Source of the DNA: Paracoccus zhejiangensis
Lineage (GTDB): Bacteria > Pseudomonadota > Alphaproteobacteria > Rhodobacterales > Rhodobacteraceae
Length of the DNA: 64,000 nucleotides
Direction of reading: 5' to 3'
NCBI RefSeq assembly: GCF_002847445.1
Contig: NZ_CP025430.1
Location: 744,001-808,000 of the forward strand
Shown here: one piece after another, positions 29,960-37,977 of the stretch
How the letters are laid out: every line of letters starts with the position of its first letter
How positions within the stretch are numbered: position 1 is the stretch's first letter
Notes under the pieces: generated by a model
The model's database searches: none
What the model saw: the letters and a program-made list of their open reading frames with translations, nothing else
What the model was told of the DNA's origin: nothing
Made by a program: the position numbers and the translations under genes

Positions 29960-31516
29960 ATGGATGACGCAACCGAACGCACAGCAAGGGCCGGTGGCCG
30001 CAGAAGCGGGGGCGGCGCGACGCGCCGGGCCGAGCGCACCGCCACCCATATCGAATTCTCGCGCTTCATCACCCGCAACATCCCCAATCTCGAGATCCTG
30101 AACGACGAGGCGATGGAGATCATCGAGGCCAATGCCGAGACGGTCCTTCAGGAGATCGGGGTCAATTTCGTCGACAATCCCGGTGCGCTGCGGCTGTGGA
30201 AAGAGGCCGGGGCCGATGTCGATGGCGAGCGTGTGCGCATTCCGAAGGGCCTGGCGCGTCAGCTGTGCAAGACCGCGCCCTCGCAATTCACCCAGCACGC
30301 CCGCAACCCCGACCGCAATGTCGAGATCGGCGGCAAGAACCTGGTCCTCGCCCCGGTCTATGGCCCGCCCTTCGTGCGCGATCAGGCCGGTGGCCGGCGC
30401 TATGCCACCATCGCCGACTTCCGCAATTTCGTGAAGCTGGGCCAGATGTCGAAATGGCTGCACCATTCCGGCGGCACCGTTTGCGAACCGACCGACGTGC
30501 CGGTGAACAAGCGCCACCTGGACATGCTGCACGCGCATATGACGCTGTCGGACAAGCCATACATGGGCTCGGTCACCGAAGCCTCGCGGGCGGCGGATTC
30601 GGTCGAGATGTCGAAGATCCTGTTCGGCGATGACTTCGTCGACCAGAACACGGTGATGACCAGCCTCATCAACATCAACTCGCCGCTGACCTTCGACGGG
30701 ATCATGATGGGCGCGCTGGAGGTCTATGCCAAGGCCAACCAGGCGGCGATCATCAGCCCGTTCATCGTTGGCGGTGCCATGGCCCCGGTCAGCGTCGCGG
30801 GCACGCTGACGCAGGTTCTGGCCGAGGTGCTGGCGGGCGTGGCCTATAGCCAGCTGGTGCGCAAGGGCGCGCCGGTGATCTTTGGCGCCTTCGTCACCTC
30901 GATCGACATGAACTCGGGTGCGCCCACCTTCGGCACGCCCGAGGCGGCGCAGATCACCCTTGGCGCGGGGCAACTGGCGCGGCGCCTGGGGCTGCCCTAT
31001 CGCTCGGCCGGGTCGTTCTGCGGCTCGAAGCTGCCGGATGCGCAGGCGGCTTACGAGACGGCGAACAGCCTGAACATCGGGTTGATGTCGGGAGTGAACT
31101 TCATGCTGCACGCCTGCGGCTGGCTCGAGGGCGGGCTGGTCAGCTCCTACGAGAAATTCGTCATGGATGCCGATCAGCTGGGCATCCTGCACCGGCTGGC
31201 GGCGGGCGTGGATATCTCCGAGAACGGTCAGGCCATGGGTGCCATCCGCGAGGTCGGCCCGGGCGGTCACTACCTGGGTTCTGCCCATACCCAGGCCAAT
31301 TTCAAGGAAGCCTTCTGGCGCACCGGGGTTCTGGACTACAAGCCCTACGAGACCTGGGAAGAAGAGGGCGCGCGCGACACTGCGACGCTGGCCGCGCTGA
31401 AGGTCAAGAAGATGCTGGGCGAGTACCAGGCCCCGGATCTCGACCCGGCCAAGGCCGAGGCGCTGGCGGATTACGTGGCGCGCAAGAAGGCCGCGGTTCC
31501 CGACAGCTTCATGTGA
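29960..31516 (+). CDS. MttB-family corrinoid methyltransferase, non-pyrrolysine
   Basis: A 518-residue protein of the trimethylamine methyltransferase (MttB) superfamily, a TIM-barrel family that moves a methyl group from a quaternary or tertiary amine to a corrinoid protein. Visible regions: FVDNPGALRLWKEAGADVDGERVRIPKGL, APVYGPPFVRD, MGSVTEASRAADSVEM, GAMAPVSVAGTLTQVLAEVLAG, GAPTFGTPEAAQ and VSSYEKFVMDADQLGILHR. No in-frame TAG occurs, so it is a non-pyrrolysine member; known ones act on glycine betaine, proline betaine or carnitine. The first 30 residues are Arg/Gly-rich and look disordered. No corrinoid protein or methyl-accepting partner is adjacent, so the substrate is open. Confidence 0.88.
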   Translation: MDDATERTARAGGRRSGGGATRRAERTATHIEFSRFITRNIPNLEILNDEAMEIIEANAETVLQEIGVNFVDNPGALRLWKEAGADVDGERVRIPKGLARQLCKTAPSQFTQHARNPDRNVEIGGKNLVLAPVYGPPFVRDQAGGRRYATIADFRNFVKLGQMSKWLHHSGGTVCEPTDVPVNKRHLDMLHAHMTLSDKPYMGSVTEASRAADSVEMSKILFGDDFVDQNTVMTSLININSPLTFDGIMMGALEVYAKANQAAIISPFIVGGAMAPVSVAGTLTQVLAEVLAGVAYSQLVRKGAPVIFGAFVTSIDMNSGAPTFGTPEAAQITLGAGQLARRLGLPYRSAGSFCGSKLPDAQAAYETANSLNIGLMSGVNFMLHACGWLEGGLVSSYEKFVMDADQLGILHRLAAGVDISENGQAMGAIREVGPGGHYLGSAHTQANFKEAFWRTGVLDYKPYETWEEEGARDTATLAALKVKKMLGEYQAPDLDPAKAEALADYVARKKAAVPDSFM

Positions 31517-31532
31517 GGTGAGGCGGCGCCGG

Positions 31533-31554
31533 GGGTGCGTGCGAGCACGCACCC
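31533..31554. repeat. REP-like palindrome after the MttB-family gene
   Basis: GGGTGCGTGC (31533-31542) and GCACGCACCC (31545-31554) form a perfect 10-bp inverted repeat with a two-base centre, followed by TACGGGT. The GTAGGGTGCGTGC...GCACGCACC type is a dispersed palindromic repeat in many proteobacterial genomes. It lies 17 bases after the stop codon and could act as a transcript-end stabiliser. Confidence 0.7.
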
Positions 31555-31594
31555 TACGGGTGTGCCGGGGCTGAATTTCCCCACGTTTTTGCGC

Positions 31595-31623
31595 TTGCAT
31601 CCGCGCCCGTCCCGGCCTACATG
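31595..31623 (+). promoter_or_regulatory. Candidate rpsB promoter
   Basis: TTGCAT (31595-31600) and TACATG (31618-31623) are 17 bases apart, about 115 bases before the rpsB ATG. This would leave a 5' leader of around 110 bases, long enough for the S2-dependent feedback known in other bacteria, but I could not define a specific leader fold. Confidence 0.4.
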
Positions 31624-31737
31624 CAGCGCACTTCACAGGCAGAGGCGGGCCAGTGCGGGAGAAATCCGCATGCGGTCCACCGGTTGGGGCATTTGCCCTG
31701 AATCCTCTGCCAAGGCGCAAACCGGAAAGGACATGGA

Positions 31738-32535
31738 ATGGCGCTTCCCGAATTCACCATGCGTCAGCTCTTGGAAGCTGGCGTTCACTACGGTCACCAA
31801 ACCCAGCGGTGGAATCCCCGCATGGGCCAGTATATCTATGGCGACCGCAACGGCATCCACATTCTGGACCTGACCCAGACCGTCCCGATGCTGGACCAGG
31901 CGCTGCGGGTCATCCGTGACACCGTTGCCAAGGGCGGCCGCGTGCTGTTCGTCGGCACCAAGCGGCAGGCGCAGAAATCGGTCGCGGAAGCTGCCGAGAA
32001 ATCGGCGCAGTTCTACATGAACCACCGCTGGCTGGGTGGCACGCTGACCAACTGGAAAACCGTGTCGCAGTCGATCAACCGTCTGAAGGCCATCGACGAG
32101 ACGATGGAATCGGGCGCCGAGGGCATGACCAAGAAAGAGCGTCTGGGTCTCGAGCGCGAGCAGGCCAAACTGCAGGCCTCGCTTGGCGGGATCCGCGAAA
32201 TGGGCGGTCTGCCGGACCTGCTGTTCGTCATCGACGTGAACAAGGAAGACCTGGCCATCCTGGAAGCCAAGAAGCTGGGCATCCCGGTCGTCGCCGTGGT
32301 CGATACCAACTGCTCGCCCGAAGGCGTGGACTACATCATCCCGGGCAACGATGACGCCGCACGCGCCATCGCGCTCTATACCGACCTGGCCAGCCGCGCT
32401 GCCCTGGACGGCATGTCGGTCCAGATGGGCGCCGCCGGCGTCGACCTGGGCGCGCTGACCGAAGCGCCGGTCGAGGATCTGGACGAAGACGAAGCCGCCG
32501 TTGCTGCCGAAGCGCAGTCGGCTGCCGACGCCTGA
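31738..32535 (+). CDS. rpsB: 30S ribosomal protein S2
   Basis: Small-subunit ribosomal protein S2 (265 aa). [66 protein letters not shown] and [34 protein letters not shown] are all classic. The C-terminal tail ([19 protein letters not shown]) is an acidic, alanine-rich extension typical of alphaproteobacteria. Followed by tsf after a 113-base gap holding two hairpins. Confidence 0.98.
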   Translation: MALPEFTMRQLLEAGVHYGHQTQRWNPRMGQYIYGDRNGIHILDLTQTVPMLDQALRVIRDTVAKGGRVLFVGTKRQAQKSVAEAAEKSAQFYMNHRWLGGTLTNWKTVSQSINRLKAIDETMESGAEGMTKKERLGLEREQAKLQASLGGIREMGGLPDLLFVIDVNKEDLAILEAKKLGIPVVAVVDTNCSPEGVDYIIPGNDDAARAIALYTDLASRAALDGMSVQMGAAGVDLGALTEAPVEDLDEDEAAVAAEAQSAADA

Positions 32536-32547
32536 TCCGACCGTTGT

Positions 32548-32572
32548 GCCCCTGCGCCCCCGGGCGCGGGGC
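32548..32572 (+). promoter_or_regulatory. First hairpin in the rpsB-tsf gap
   Basis: GCCCC-T-GCGCCC (32548-32559) pairs with GGGCGC-GGGGC (32562-32572), an 11-bp GC stem with one bulge and a two-base loop. No T run follows, so it is not a standard terminator; an attenuator, pause or mRNA-processing site between rpsB and tsf is plausible. Confidence 0.5.
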
Positions 32573-32597
32573 CAAGCAACACGACATCTGAATGTCA

Positions 32598-32622
32598 TCA
32601 GGCGGGGATATGCCCCGCCTGA
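32598..32622 (+). promoter_or_regulatory. Second hairpin ahead of tsf
   Basis: TCAGGCGGGG (32598-32607) and CCCCGCCTGA (32613-32622) form a perfect 10-bp stem with loop ATATG. It ends 26 bases before the tsf ATG, close to its AAGGAG ribosome site (32635-32640) but not covering it. Like the first hairpin it lacks a T run. Confidence 0.5.
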
Positions 32623-32648
32623 CGCATTGATCCGAAGGAGATAATGAC

Positions 32649-33560
32649 ATGGCTATCACCGCTGCGATGGTGAAAGAGCTGCGCGAGACCACCGGCGCAG
32701 GCATGATGGACGCCAAGAAGGCGCTGACCGAAACCGACGGCAACATGGAAGCCGCCATCGACTGGCTGCGCACCAAGGGCCTGGCGAAAGCCGCGAAGAA
32801 GGCCGACCGCGTTGCCGCCGAAGGCCTGGTGGGCGTGCAGGTGACCGATGGCCGCGGTGTCGCCATCGAGATCAACTCGGAAACCGACTTTGTCGCCAAG
32901 AACGCTGATTTCCAGCAGATCGTGCGCGAGATCAGCGAAGTGGCGCTGGAAACCGCCAATGATGTCGAGGTGCTGCGCGCCACGCATCTGAACGGCAAGC
33001 CGGTTTCGGAAGTGCTGACCGACGCCATTGCCCGCATCGGCGAGAACATGACCCTGCGCCGGATGCATGTGCTGGAAGGCGATACCGTCGTCTCCTACGT
33101 GCACAACGCCGCCGCCGAGGGCATGGGCAAGATCGGCGTGCTGGTCGCGCTGACCGGTCCGGCCGACAAGGCGCAGGCCATCGGCAAGCAATTCGCCATG
33201 CACATCGCCGCGACCAACCCGGTCTCGCTGTCGGAAGCCACCATGGACCCGGCCGCGCTGGAGCGTGAACTGCAGGTGCAGACCGCCAAGGCGCTGGAAG
33301 AGAACGCCAGCTCGGCCAAGCCGAAGCCGGAAGCCGTGATCCAGAACAATATCATTCCGGGCCGGATGAAGAAATTCGTCGCCGAGAACACGCTCTTGGG
33401 TCAGGCCTTCGTCATCAATCCCGACCTGACGGTCGAGCAGGCCGCGAAAGAGGCCGGCGTCGAGATCACCGGATATGCGCGCGTCATGGTCGGCGACGGC
33501 ATCGAGAAGAAGGAAGAGGATTTCGCCGCCGAGGTCGCCAAGACCCTCAGCGGGAACTGA
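32649..33560 (+). CDS. tsf: Translation elongation factor Ts
   Basis: Guanine nucleotide exchange factor for EF-Tu (303 aa). The N-terminal UBA-like domain with [47 protein letters not shown] and the [12 protein letters not shown] core motif are diagnostic, and [11 protein letters not shown] and [16 protein letters not shown] follow in order. Ribosome site AAGGAG at 32635. Downstream of rpsB as in most bacteria; a terminator follows. Confidence 0.98.
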   Translation: MAITAAMVKELRETTGAGMMDAKKALTETDGNMEAAIDWLRTKGLAKAAKKADRVAAEGLVGVQVTDGRGVAIEINSETDFVAKNADFQQIVREISEVALETANDVEVLRATHLNGKPVSEVLTDAIARIGENMTLRRMHVLEGDTVVSYVHNAAAEGMGKIGVLVALTGPADKAQAIGKQFAMHIAATNPVSLSEATMDPAALERELQVQTAKALEENASSAKPKPEAVIQNNIIPGRMKKFVAENTLLGQAFVINPDLTVEQAAKEAGVEITGYARVMVGDGIEKKEEDFAAEVAKTLSGN

Positions 33561-33584
33561 TCCTTCCGATCGCCTGAACAGGGC

Positions 33585-33613
33585 AACGCCGGTCCGCAGG
33601 GGCCGGCGTTTTT
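33585..33613 (+). terminator. Rho-independent terminator after tsf
   Basis: AACGCCGG (33585-33592) pairs with CCGGCGTT (33603-33610), loop TCCGCAGGGG, followed by TTTTT. It lies 24 bases after the tsf stop. Confidence 0.87.
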
Positions 33614-33792
33614 CGTTGGGCTGGCTGATCGGCTGGCTGCCGGCACCGGGGTCCGGTCCGGCCCGCCGACACCGAAATTGCGATGCAGGCGAGCCTTCCT
33701 CCGGACGAACCGGACCGCCCAGGCCCGGGGTAATCCGGCCGACGGGCGAGTTCCTGGCACGTCGAAACGCACCACCACTCACGGAACCCTTA

Positions 33793-33809
33793 AAGTCTGC
33801 ACCAGACTT
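33793..33809. terminator. Short palindrome at the 3' end of the LuxR gene
   Basis: AAGTCTG (33793-33799) and CAGACTT (33803-33809) are a perfect 7-bp inverted repeat with loop CAC, followed on the minus strand by TTAAGGG. It lies 26 bases past the stop of the LuxR-family gene and may be a weak terminator. The preceding 33614-33790 region is GC-rich and shows no gene. Confidence 0.4.
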
Positions 33810-33834
33810 GCACACATTGAAACTGTGGCAAACC

Positions 33835-34605
33835 TTACCCTGAACCGCCCATTTCCACAGGGCGGATGAAGATCTGGTTGCGCTGGTGCGCCTTCAGGAT
33901 CGCCTGCGCCGTGGTATGGGCATCCAGCGCCTCGCGCGCCAGACGCAGGTGTTTCTCGATCGTGGTCGGCCCGACGCCCAGAATCTCGGCGATCTCGGCG
34001 ACGGTCTTGCCATAGGCCGCCCATTCCACCACCTCGCGCTGGCGCGGGGTCAACCGCGCCCGGCCCTTGGTCTGGGGCAGGGCGCAGGCGCGCAGGTGGA
34101 ACACCCCGCTCAGCGCCATGACATCGCGCCCGACCTTCTGCCACAGCGCATCCGCATCTTCCTGATCGGTGCCGTCGCCGGTCGACAGGACGATGGTGCC
34201 GGTCACCCGCGCCGACAGGCCAAGAAGGCTGATCATCTGCCCAGCAAAGACCCCGTGCTGGCGCATCAGCGCGATGAGCCGCTGGTTGTCCGGGGTCAGG
34301 TAGGGCTCGGCCTCGGGGCTGTCGACCCAGTTGCAGGGCAGCGAGCCCTCGTTCTCGCGCGACCACAGGCCCCAGGGCGACTCGGTCAGGCGCGGGACCG
34401 TGCCGTTCAACTCGTCAAGGAATGCCACCGGGAAGGTCGAGCGCCATTCGAGCTCGTCCGTCAGCCACAGCCGCGCCATGTCGGCGAAACGACGGGCGGA
34501 GTAGAAGGTATGGGCAAAGCCAAGCTCGCGCATCAGCGTAACGAAATTGTCCCACAGCTCGTCAGCCGAACCGGGTGCGAGTAACTTCTCGATCTCGCGA
34601 CGCAT
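33835..34605 (-). CDS. LuxR-family regulator with autoinducer-binding-like domain (LuxR solo)
   Basis: A 256-residue regulator. Residues about 15-165 look like the acyl-homoserine-lactone-binding fold of quorum-sensing LuxR proteins, including AHTFYSARRF and the WGLWSRENEGSLP segment, and the C-terminal 65 residues are a LuxR-type helix-turn-helix: RLTPRQREVVEWAAYGKTVAEIAEILGVGPTTIEKHLRLAREALDAHTTAQAI. No luxI-type synthase lies in the window, so it would be a solo that senses signals of others or another small molecule. It has an inverted repeat 34 bases upstream of its start. Confidence 0.85.
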   Translation of the reverse strand: MRREIEKLLAPGSADELWDNFVTLMRELGFAHTFYSARRFADMARLWLTDELEWRSTFPVAFLDELNGTVPRLTESPWGLWSRENEGSLPCNWVDSPEAEPYLTPDNQRLIALMRQHGVFAGQMISLLGLSARVTGTIVLSTGDGTDQEDADALWQKVGRDVMALSGVFHLRACALPQTKGRARLTPRQREVVEWAAYGKTVAEIAEILGVGPTTIEKHLRLAREALDAHTTAQAILKAHQRNQIFIRPVEMGGSG

Positions 34606-34638
34606 AGGGGGGTGGGGCCCTGAACCTGAAAAGGAATT

Positions 34639-34657
34639 ACATGCAGGATATGTATGT
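34639..34657. promoter_or_regulatory. Candidate LuxR-type operator upstream of the LuxR solo
   Basis: ACATGCA (34639-34645) and TGTATGT (34651-34657) form an inverted repeat with one mismatch around GGATA, 33 bases from the start codon at 34605. It has the size of a lux box though not its consensus. The same 158-base gap also holds the palindrome CGCGAC-G-GTCGCG at 34684-34696. Confidence 0.35.
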
Positions 34658-34763
34658 TATGACCGATTGAATGTCATCAGATTCGCGACGGTCGCGTGAC
34701 AAAATGCGACGCGCGCCTTTTTCGCCCGCCGCCGGTCGGAAATTCGGGTTATTTCGCTTGGAC

Positions 34764-35891
34764 TTAGCTGGCCCGGCTCCAGCGCGGCAGGTGCACGATC
34801 CAGGCCTCGCGCCGCATCCACAGCGCCGCGAGTGCCCAGAGCGCGAGGATGACGGCAGCATCGACGAGAATGCGCAATCGTGCCAGCGGCTCGGGGATCT
34901 GCAGTTGCAGCGCGTCGCCGAGGACCGACAGCCAGACGCAGGCGATGAAGGACCAGAGCCCGCCCCGCCCGATCAGCGCCAGCGCGCGCCCGCCCGTGGT
35001 ATCCGCCAGCCGCCCCAGCGGCGCCGATAGCACCGTCGCGGCCAGCCAGCTGGCGGCGAGGATCGAGACGAACCGCGCCCCGTCCATCGACCATTTGTCG
35101 ATCGGGCCAAGCGCCAGCTCCATCATCCCGCGCAGCGGTTTCGCCGGGGCGCCGAAATGCGCCAGCAGGTCATAGAGCAAGCCGTATGCCAGGATCACCG
35201 CGCTGATGGCCGTCAGCCAATTGGCGTAGGGGCGCAGTCGGGTCATCATCTCGTGGCGGAACAGGCCGATGGCGGTGCCGGCAAAGAACAGCACCTGCCA
35301 GCCGAAGGGGTTGAACAGGAATCCGCCATCCGGGCGATGGTTCGGCAGCGTCTGGTTCAGCGGCACCGCGACCACCCAAAGGAGCGCCGAGCCGAGCGCG
35401 AATTGCACCGGCCAGCGGCGCAGCAGCGGCAGGGTCAGCGGCACGGTGGCGATCAGCACGACGTAGAGCGCCAGCACATCCAGCAGGTTCGGCTGCATCC
35501 ACATGCTGCCGACGGCAGCGGCGAAGGCGGCAGGGGCCTCGACCACCATCCGCGCATATTCGTTCCAGATGGCCGTGTGCTTGAGGCCGACCTCCAGCAG
35601 CACGGCCGAGATCAGCGCCATGCTGAGCGCCCCCAGCAGCATGGCCCGCCAGACTTGGAAAGACCGGCGCAGGAAGCGCCATTGCGCCGTCCGTACCCCA
35701 TCGCGGTCCGAGACCTGTTTCCAGACCAGCCCGACGAGGAAGCCCGACAGCAGCACGAACAGCTCTGCCGCGTCGAACAGCGCGAAATTCGCCAGCGTCA
35801 CGTCGCGCAGCATCGATACCGGCATGTGATCCAGCATGATGCAGACAAGCGCATAGCCGCGCAGCATGTCGAGCCAGTCGATCCGTTTCAT
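34764..35891 (-). CDS. opgC: OpgC-family membrane acyltransferase (periplasmic glucan modification)
   Basis: A 375-residue polytopic membrane protein that starts MKRIDWLDMLRGYALVCIMLDHMP, the hallmark opening of OpgC proteins, with AAELFVLLSGFLVGL shortly after. About ten hydrophobic segments are visible. OpgC adds succinyl or similar acyl groups to osmoregulated periplasmic glucans; in Rhodobacter sphaeroides OpgC succinylates the glucans. The ATG at 35891 overlaps the stop of opgH (ATGA). Last gene of opgG-opgH-opgC. Confidence 0.88.
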   Translation of the reverse strand: MKRIDWLDMLRGYALVCIMLDHMPVSMLRDVTLANFALFDAAELFVLLSGFLVGLVWKQVSDRDGVRTAQWRFLRRSFQVWRAMLLGALSMALISAVLLEVGLKHTAIWNEYARMVVEAPAAFAAAVGSMWMQPNLLDVLALYVVLIATVPLTLPLLRRWPVQFALGSALLWVVAVPLNQTLPNHRPDGGFLFNPFGWQVLFFAGTAIGLFRHEMMTRLRPYANWLTAISAVILAYGLLYDLLAHFGAPAKPLRGMMELALGPIDKWSMDGARFVSILAASWLAATVLSAPLGRLADTTGGRALALIGRGGLWSFIACVWLSVLGDALQLQIPEPLARLRILVDAAVILALWALAALWMRREAWIVHLPRWSRAS

Positions 35892-37972
35892 TCCGCCAGG
35901 GCCGCCCATTGTTTCAACAGTACCGAAGAACTGACCAGCGCATCCAGTTCCCTCTCGGTGAGGAATTCCAGTGCCTGTCCGCGGGTTTCCGCCGCTGCGA
36001 TCTTGGCGGCGGCGGAAATCTCGTCCAGCCGCTCGGCGGCGGGCCGTTCGGGCCGGGCCTCGGGCAGCAGCGCCAGGTGCCGCGCCATCAGGGCCGGCTC
36101 ATCGCCAAGCCGGGCCAGCACATCGGTGCTGTCCGCCTTGATCCGCGCCGCCTGGAAATTGGCAGCCGACAGGATCACCGGGGTCGACAATTCCTCGGGC
36201 GTGCCCAGAAGCCCGCGCATCCGGGCGATGCGGCCAAAGACCGGGCTGGCCGACCAGCGGCTGATCGCGGGCGACAGGATCAGCCCGGCGAGGATCGGCG
36301 ACAGCCAGATCAACTGGCCCGGCGACATCCAGGCAAGCACGACCAGCGTCACCAGCCCCAGTGCCACATGCAGCCAGTGCAGGCTCAGTACGACATTCCA
36401 GGGCGGCATCGCCCCGGCGCGGACCTGCGCCTCCCACCCGCTGTCGCGGCCACGGAAGATGTCGAAGATCTGCCGGGTCTGGATCAGCATCTGCACCGGC
36501 GCGATCAGCGAGGACAGCAGGATCTCGAACAGCGCCGACATGATCAGGCGTAGCGACCCGCCCGAGGCCTTGGCCAGCGGGCGCAGGCAGGCACGGATGA
36601 TGGCGATCACTTTCGGCAGCAGCAGGAAGCCCATGGCGCTGATGAACAGCCACAGCATCCGCACCGGATCGAAGACCGGCCAGTCGGGGAACAGCGCATA
36701 GGAGTTCGGGAAATACTGCGGCTGCGAGAGCAGCACGTTGGCCGACAGCGCCAGACCGACAAGGATCATGCCCAGCCAGATCGGTGACATCAGGAAGCCC
36801 ATGATGCCGATCAGGAAATGCGCCCGGCTGATCATCGACAGCCCGCGCGCGCCGATCACCTTCAGGTGCTGCAGGTTGCCCTGCGCCCAACGCCGCTCGC
36901 GCACGGCATTGTCCTGCAGCGTGGGTGGCGAGCCCTCGAAGCTTTGCCGCAGGTCATGGTCCAGCCGCACCTTCCAGCCCGCGCGCCGCATCAGCGCCGC
37001 CTCGACGAAGTCATGGCTGAGGATATGGCCGCCAAAGGGCGGGCGTCCAGGCAGTTCCGGCAACCCGCAGCTTTCGGCGAAGGCGCGGGTGCGGATCATC
37101 GCATTGTGACCCCAGAAATTGCCGTCATCGCCCGACCAGGCGGCAACGCCCCGGGCGATGGCCGGGCCATAGATGCGGCCGGCAAACTGGGTCAGCCGGG
37201 CAAAGATGGTCTGCCCGCCGACCAGCATCGGCATGGTCTGGATCAGCCCCAGATCGGGATCAGCCGCCATCCGCGCCGACATGGTGGCAATGGTCTCGGC
37301 ACCCACCAGGCTGTCGGCATCCAGCACCACCATCTGGTCATAGCGGCCGCCCCAGTTGCGCACGAAATCGGCGACGTTACCGGCCTTGCGCCCGCTATTG
37401 TCGGCGCGGCGGCGATACCAGACCGGCACCGGCGACAGGTCGCGCAGCTTGCTGATCGCCAGCGTCTCGGCCAGGTGCGATTGCGGCCGGCGGCTGTCAG
37501 AGAGGACGAAGATCTCGGCCCGCTCGCCCAGTCCCACGCGGTAAAGGTCGCGCGCCAAGGCCACCAGAAGCCCCGCCGTGTCGGCCGGGTCCTCGTGATA
37601 GACCGGCATGACCACGGCGATGCGCGCGGTGTTCGGCCCGGTGGGCGTGGTCAGCGGCCGCGAGAAGGCACCGGCCAACATCGAGGCGAAGGAAAAGCCG
37701 ATCCAGGTGAAGGTGACGGTGAACAGCGTCAGCAGGCAGGCCTGCAGCACGGTGACGTGATCGCCGAAGACCAGCCGCATCTGCAGCCCGCCGACAATCC
37801 CGATCAGCGCGCCGCCACCGAAGGCGACGATCCGCGCGGCCCCCACCTGCCAGCCGCCAAGGCGGCGCGGACCGGGGCCGCCCTCGGGCAGCCGGCGCAG
37901 GTCCTGCACCGGCATGTCGAGCGGCGCCAGCGGTGGAACCGGGGCCGGAACGGGCGAGGCGGTGTGGCGCAT
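35888..37972 (-). CDS. opgH: Glucans biosynthesis glucosyltransferase H
   Basis: Membrane glucosyltransferase (694 aa) that makes the linear backbone of osmoregulated periplasmic glucans from UDP-glucose. A GT2 domain follows two N-terminal transmembrane helices: VMPVYHEDP at 121-129, the metal-binding DAD at 218-220, SHDFVEA with the catalytic aspartate at D321, and the acceptor motif RRWAQG at 360-365; several further helices follow. ATG 37972 lies 5 bases after the opgG stop; a longer open frame that covers the end of opgG was rejected. Shorter than the E. coli protein because the N-terminal cytoplasmic extension is small, as in other Rhodobacteraceae. Confidence 0.93.
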   Translation of the reverse strand: MRHTASPVPAPVPPLAPLDMPVQDLRRLPEGGPGPRRLGGWQVGAARIVAFGGGALIGIVGGLQMRLVFGDHVTVLQACLLTLFTVTFTWIGFSFASMLAGAFSRPLTTPTGPNTARIAVVMPVYHEDPADTAGLLVALARDLYRVGLGERAEIFVLSDSRRPQSHLAETLAISKLRDLSPVPVWYRRRADNSGRKAGNVADFVRNWGGRYDQMVVLDADSLVGAETIATMSARMAADPDLGLIQTMPMLVGGQTIFARLTQFAGRIYGPAIARGVAAWSGDDGNFWGHNAMIRTRAFAESCGLPELPGRPPFGGHILSHDFVEAALMRRAGWKVRLDHDLRQSFEGSPPTLQDNAVRERRWAQGNLQHLKVIGARGLSMISRAHFLIGIMGFLMSPIWLGMILVGLALSANVLLSQPQYFPNSYALFPDWPVFDPVRMLWLFISAMGFLLLPKVIAIIRACLRPLAKASGGSLRLIMSALFEILLSSLIAPVQMLIQTRQIFDIFRGRDSGWEAQVRAGAMPPWNVVLSLHWLHVALGLVTLVVLAWMSPGQLIWLSPILAGLILSPAISRWSASPVFGRIARMRGLLGTPEELSTPVILSAANFQAARIKADSTDVLARLGDEPALMARHLALLPEARPERPAAERLDEISAAAKIAAAETRGQALEFLTERELDALVSSSVLLKQWAALAE

Positions 37973-37977
37973 CCGCG

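Noticed and set aside
29960..31516. Pyrrolysine-containing MttB
   Set aside because: The frame runs through without any in-frame TAG, so no pyrrolysine is needed.
33561..33834. Possible small gene between tsf and the LuxR gene
   Set aside because: Frames there are Arg/Pro-rich, lack ribosome sites and cover a terminator; no support for a gene.
34641..34670. Nine-codon ATG...TGA frame (MQDMYVMTD) on the plus strand as a leader peptide
   Set aside because: No plus-strand gene follows that it could regulate; the sequence is better read as an inverted repeat upstream of the LuxR gene.
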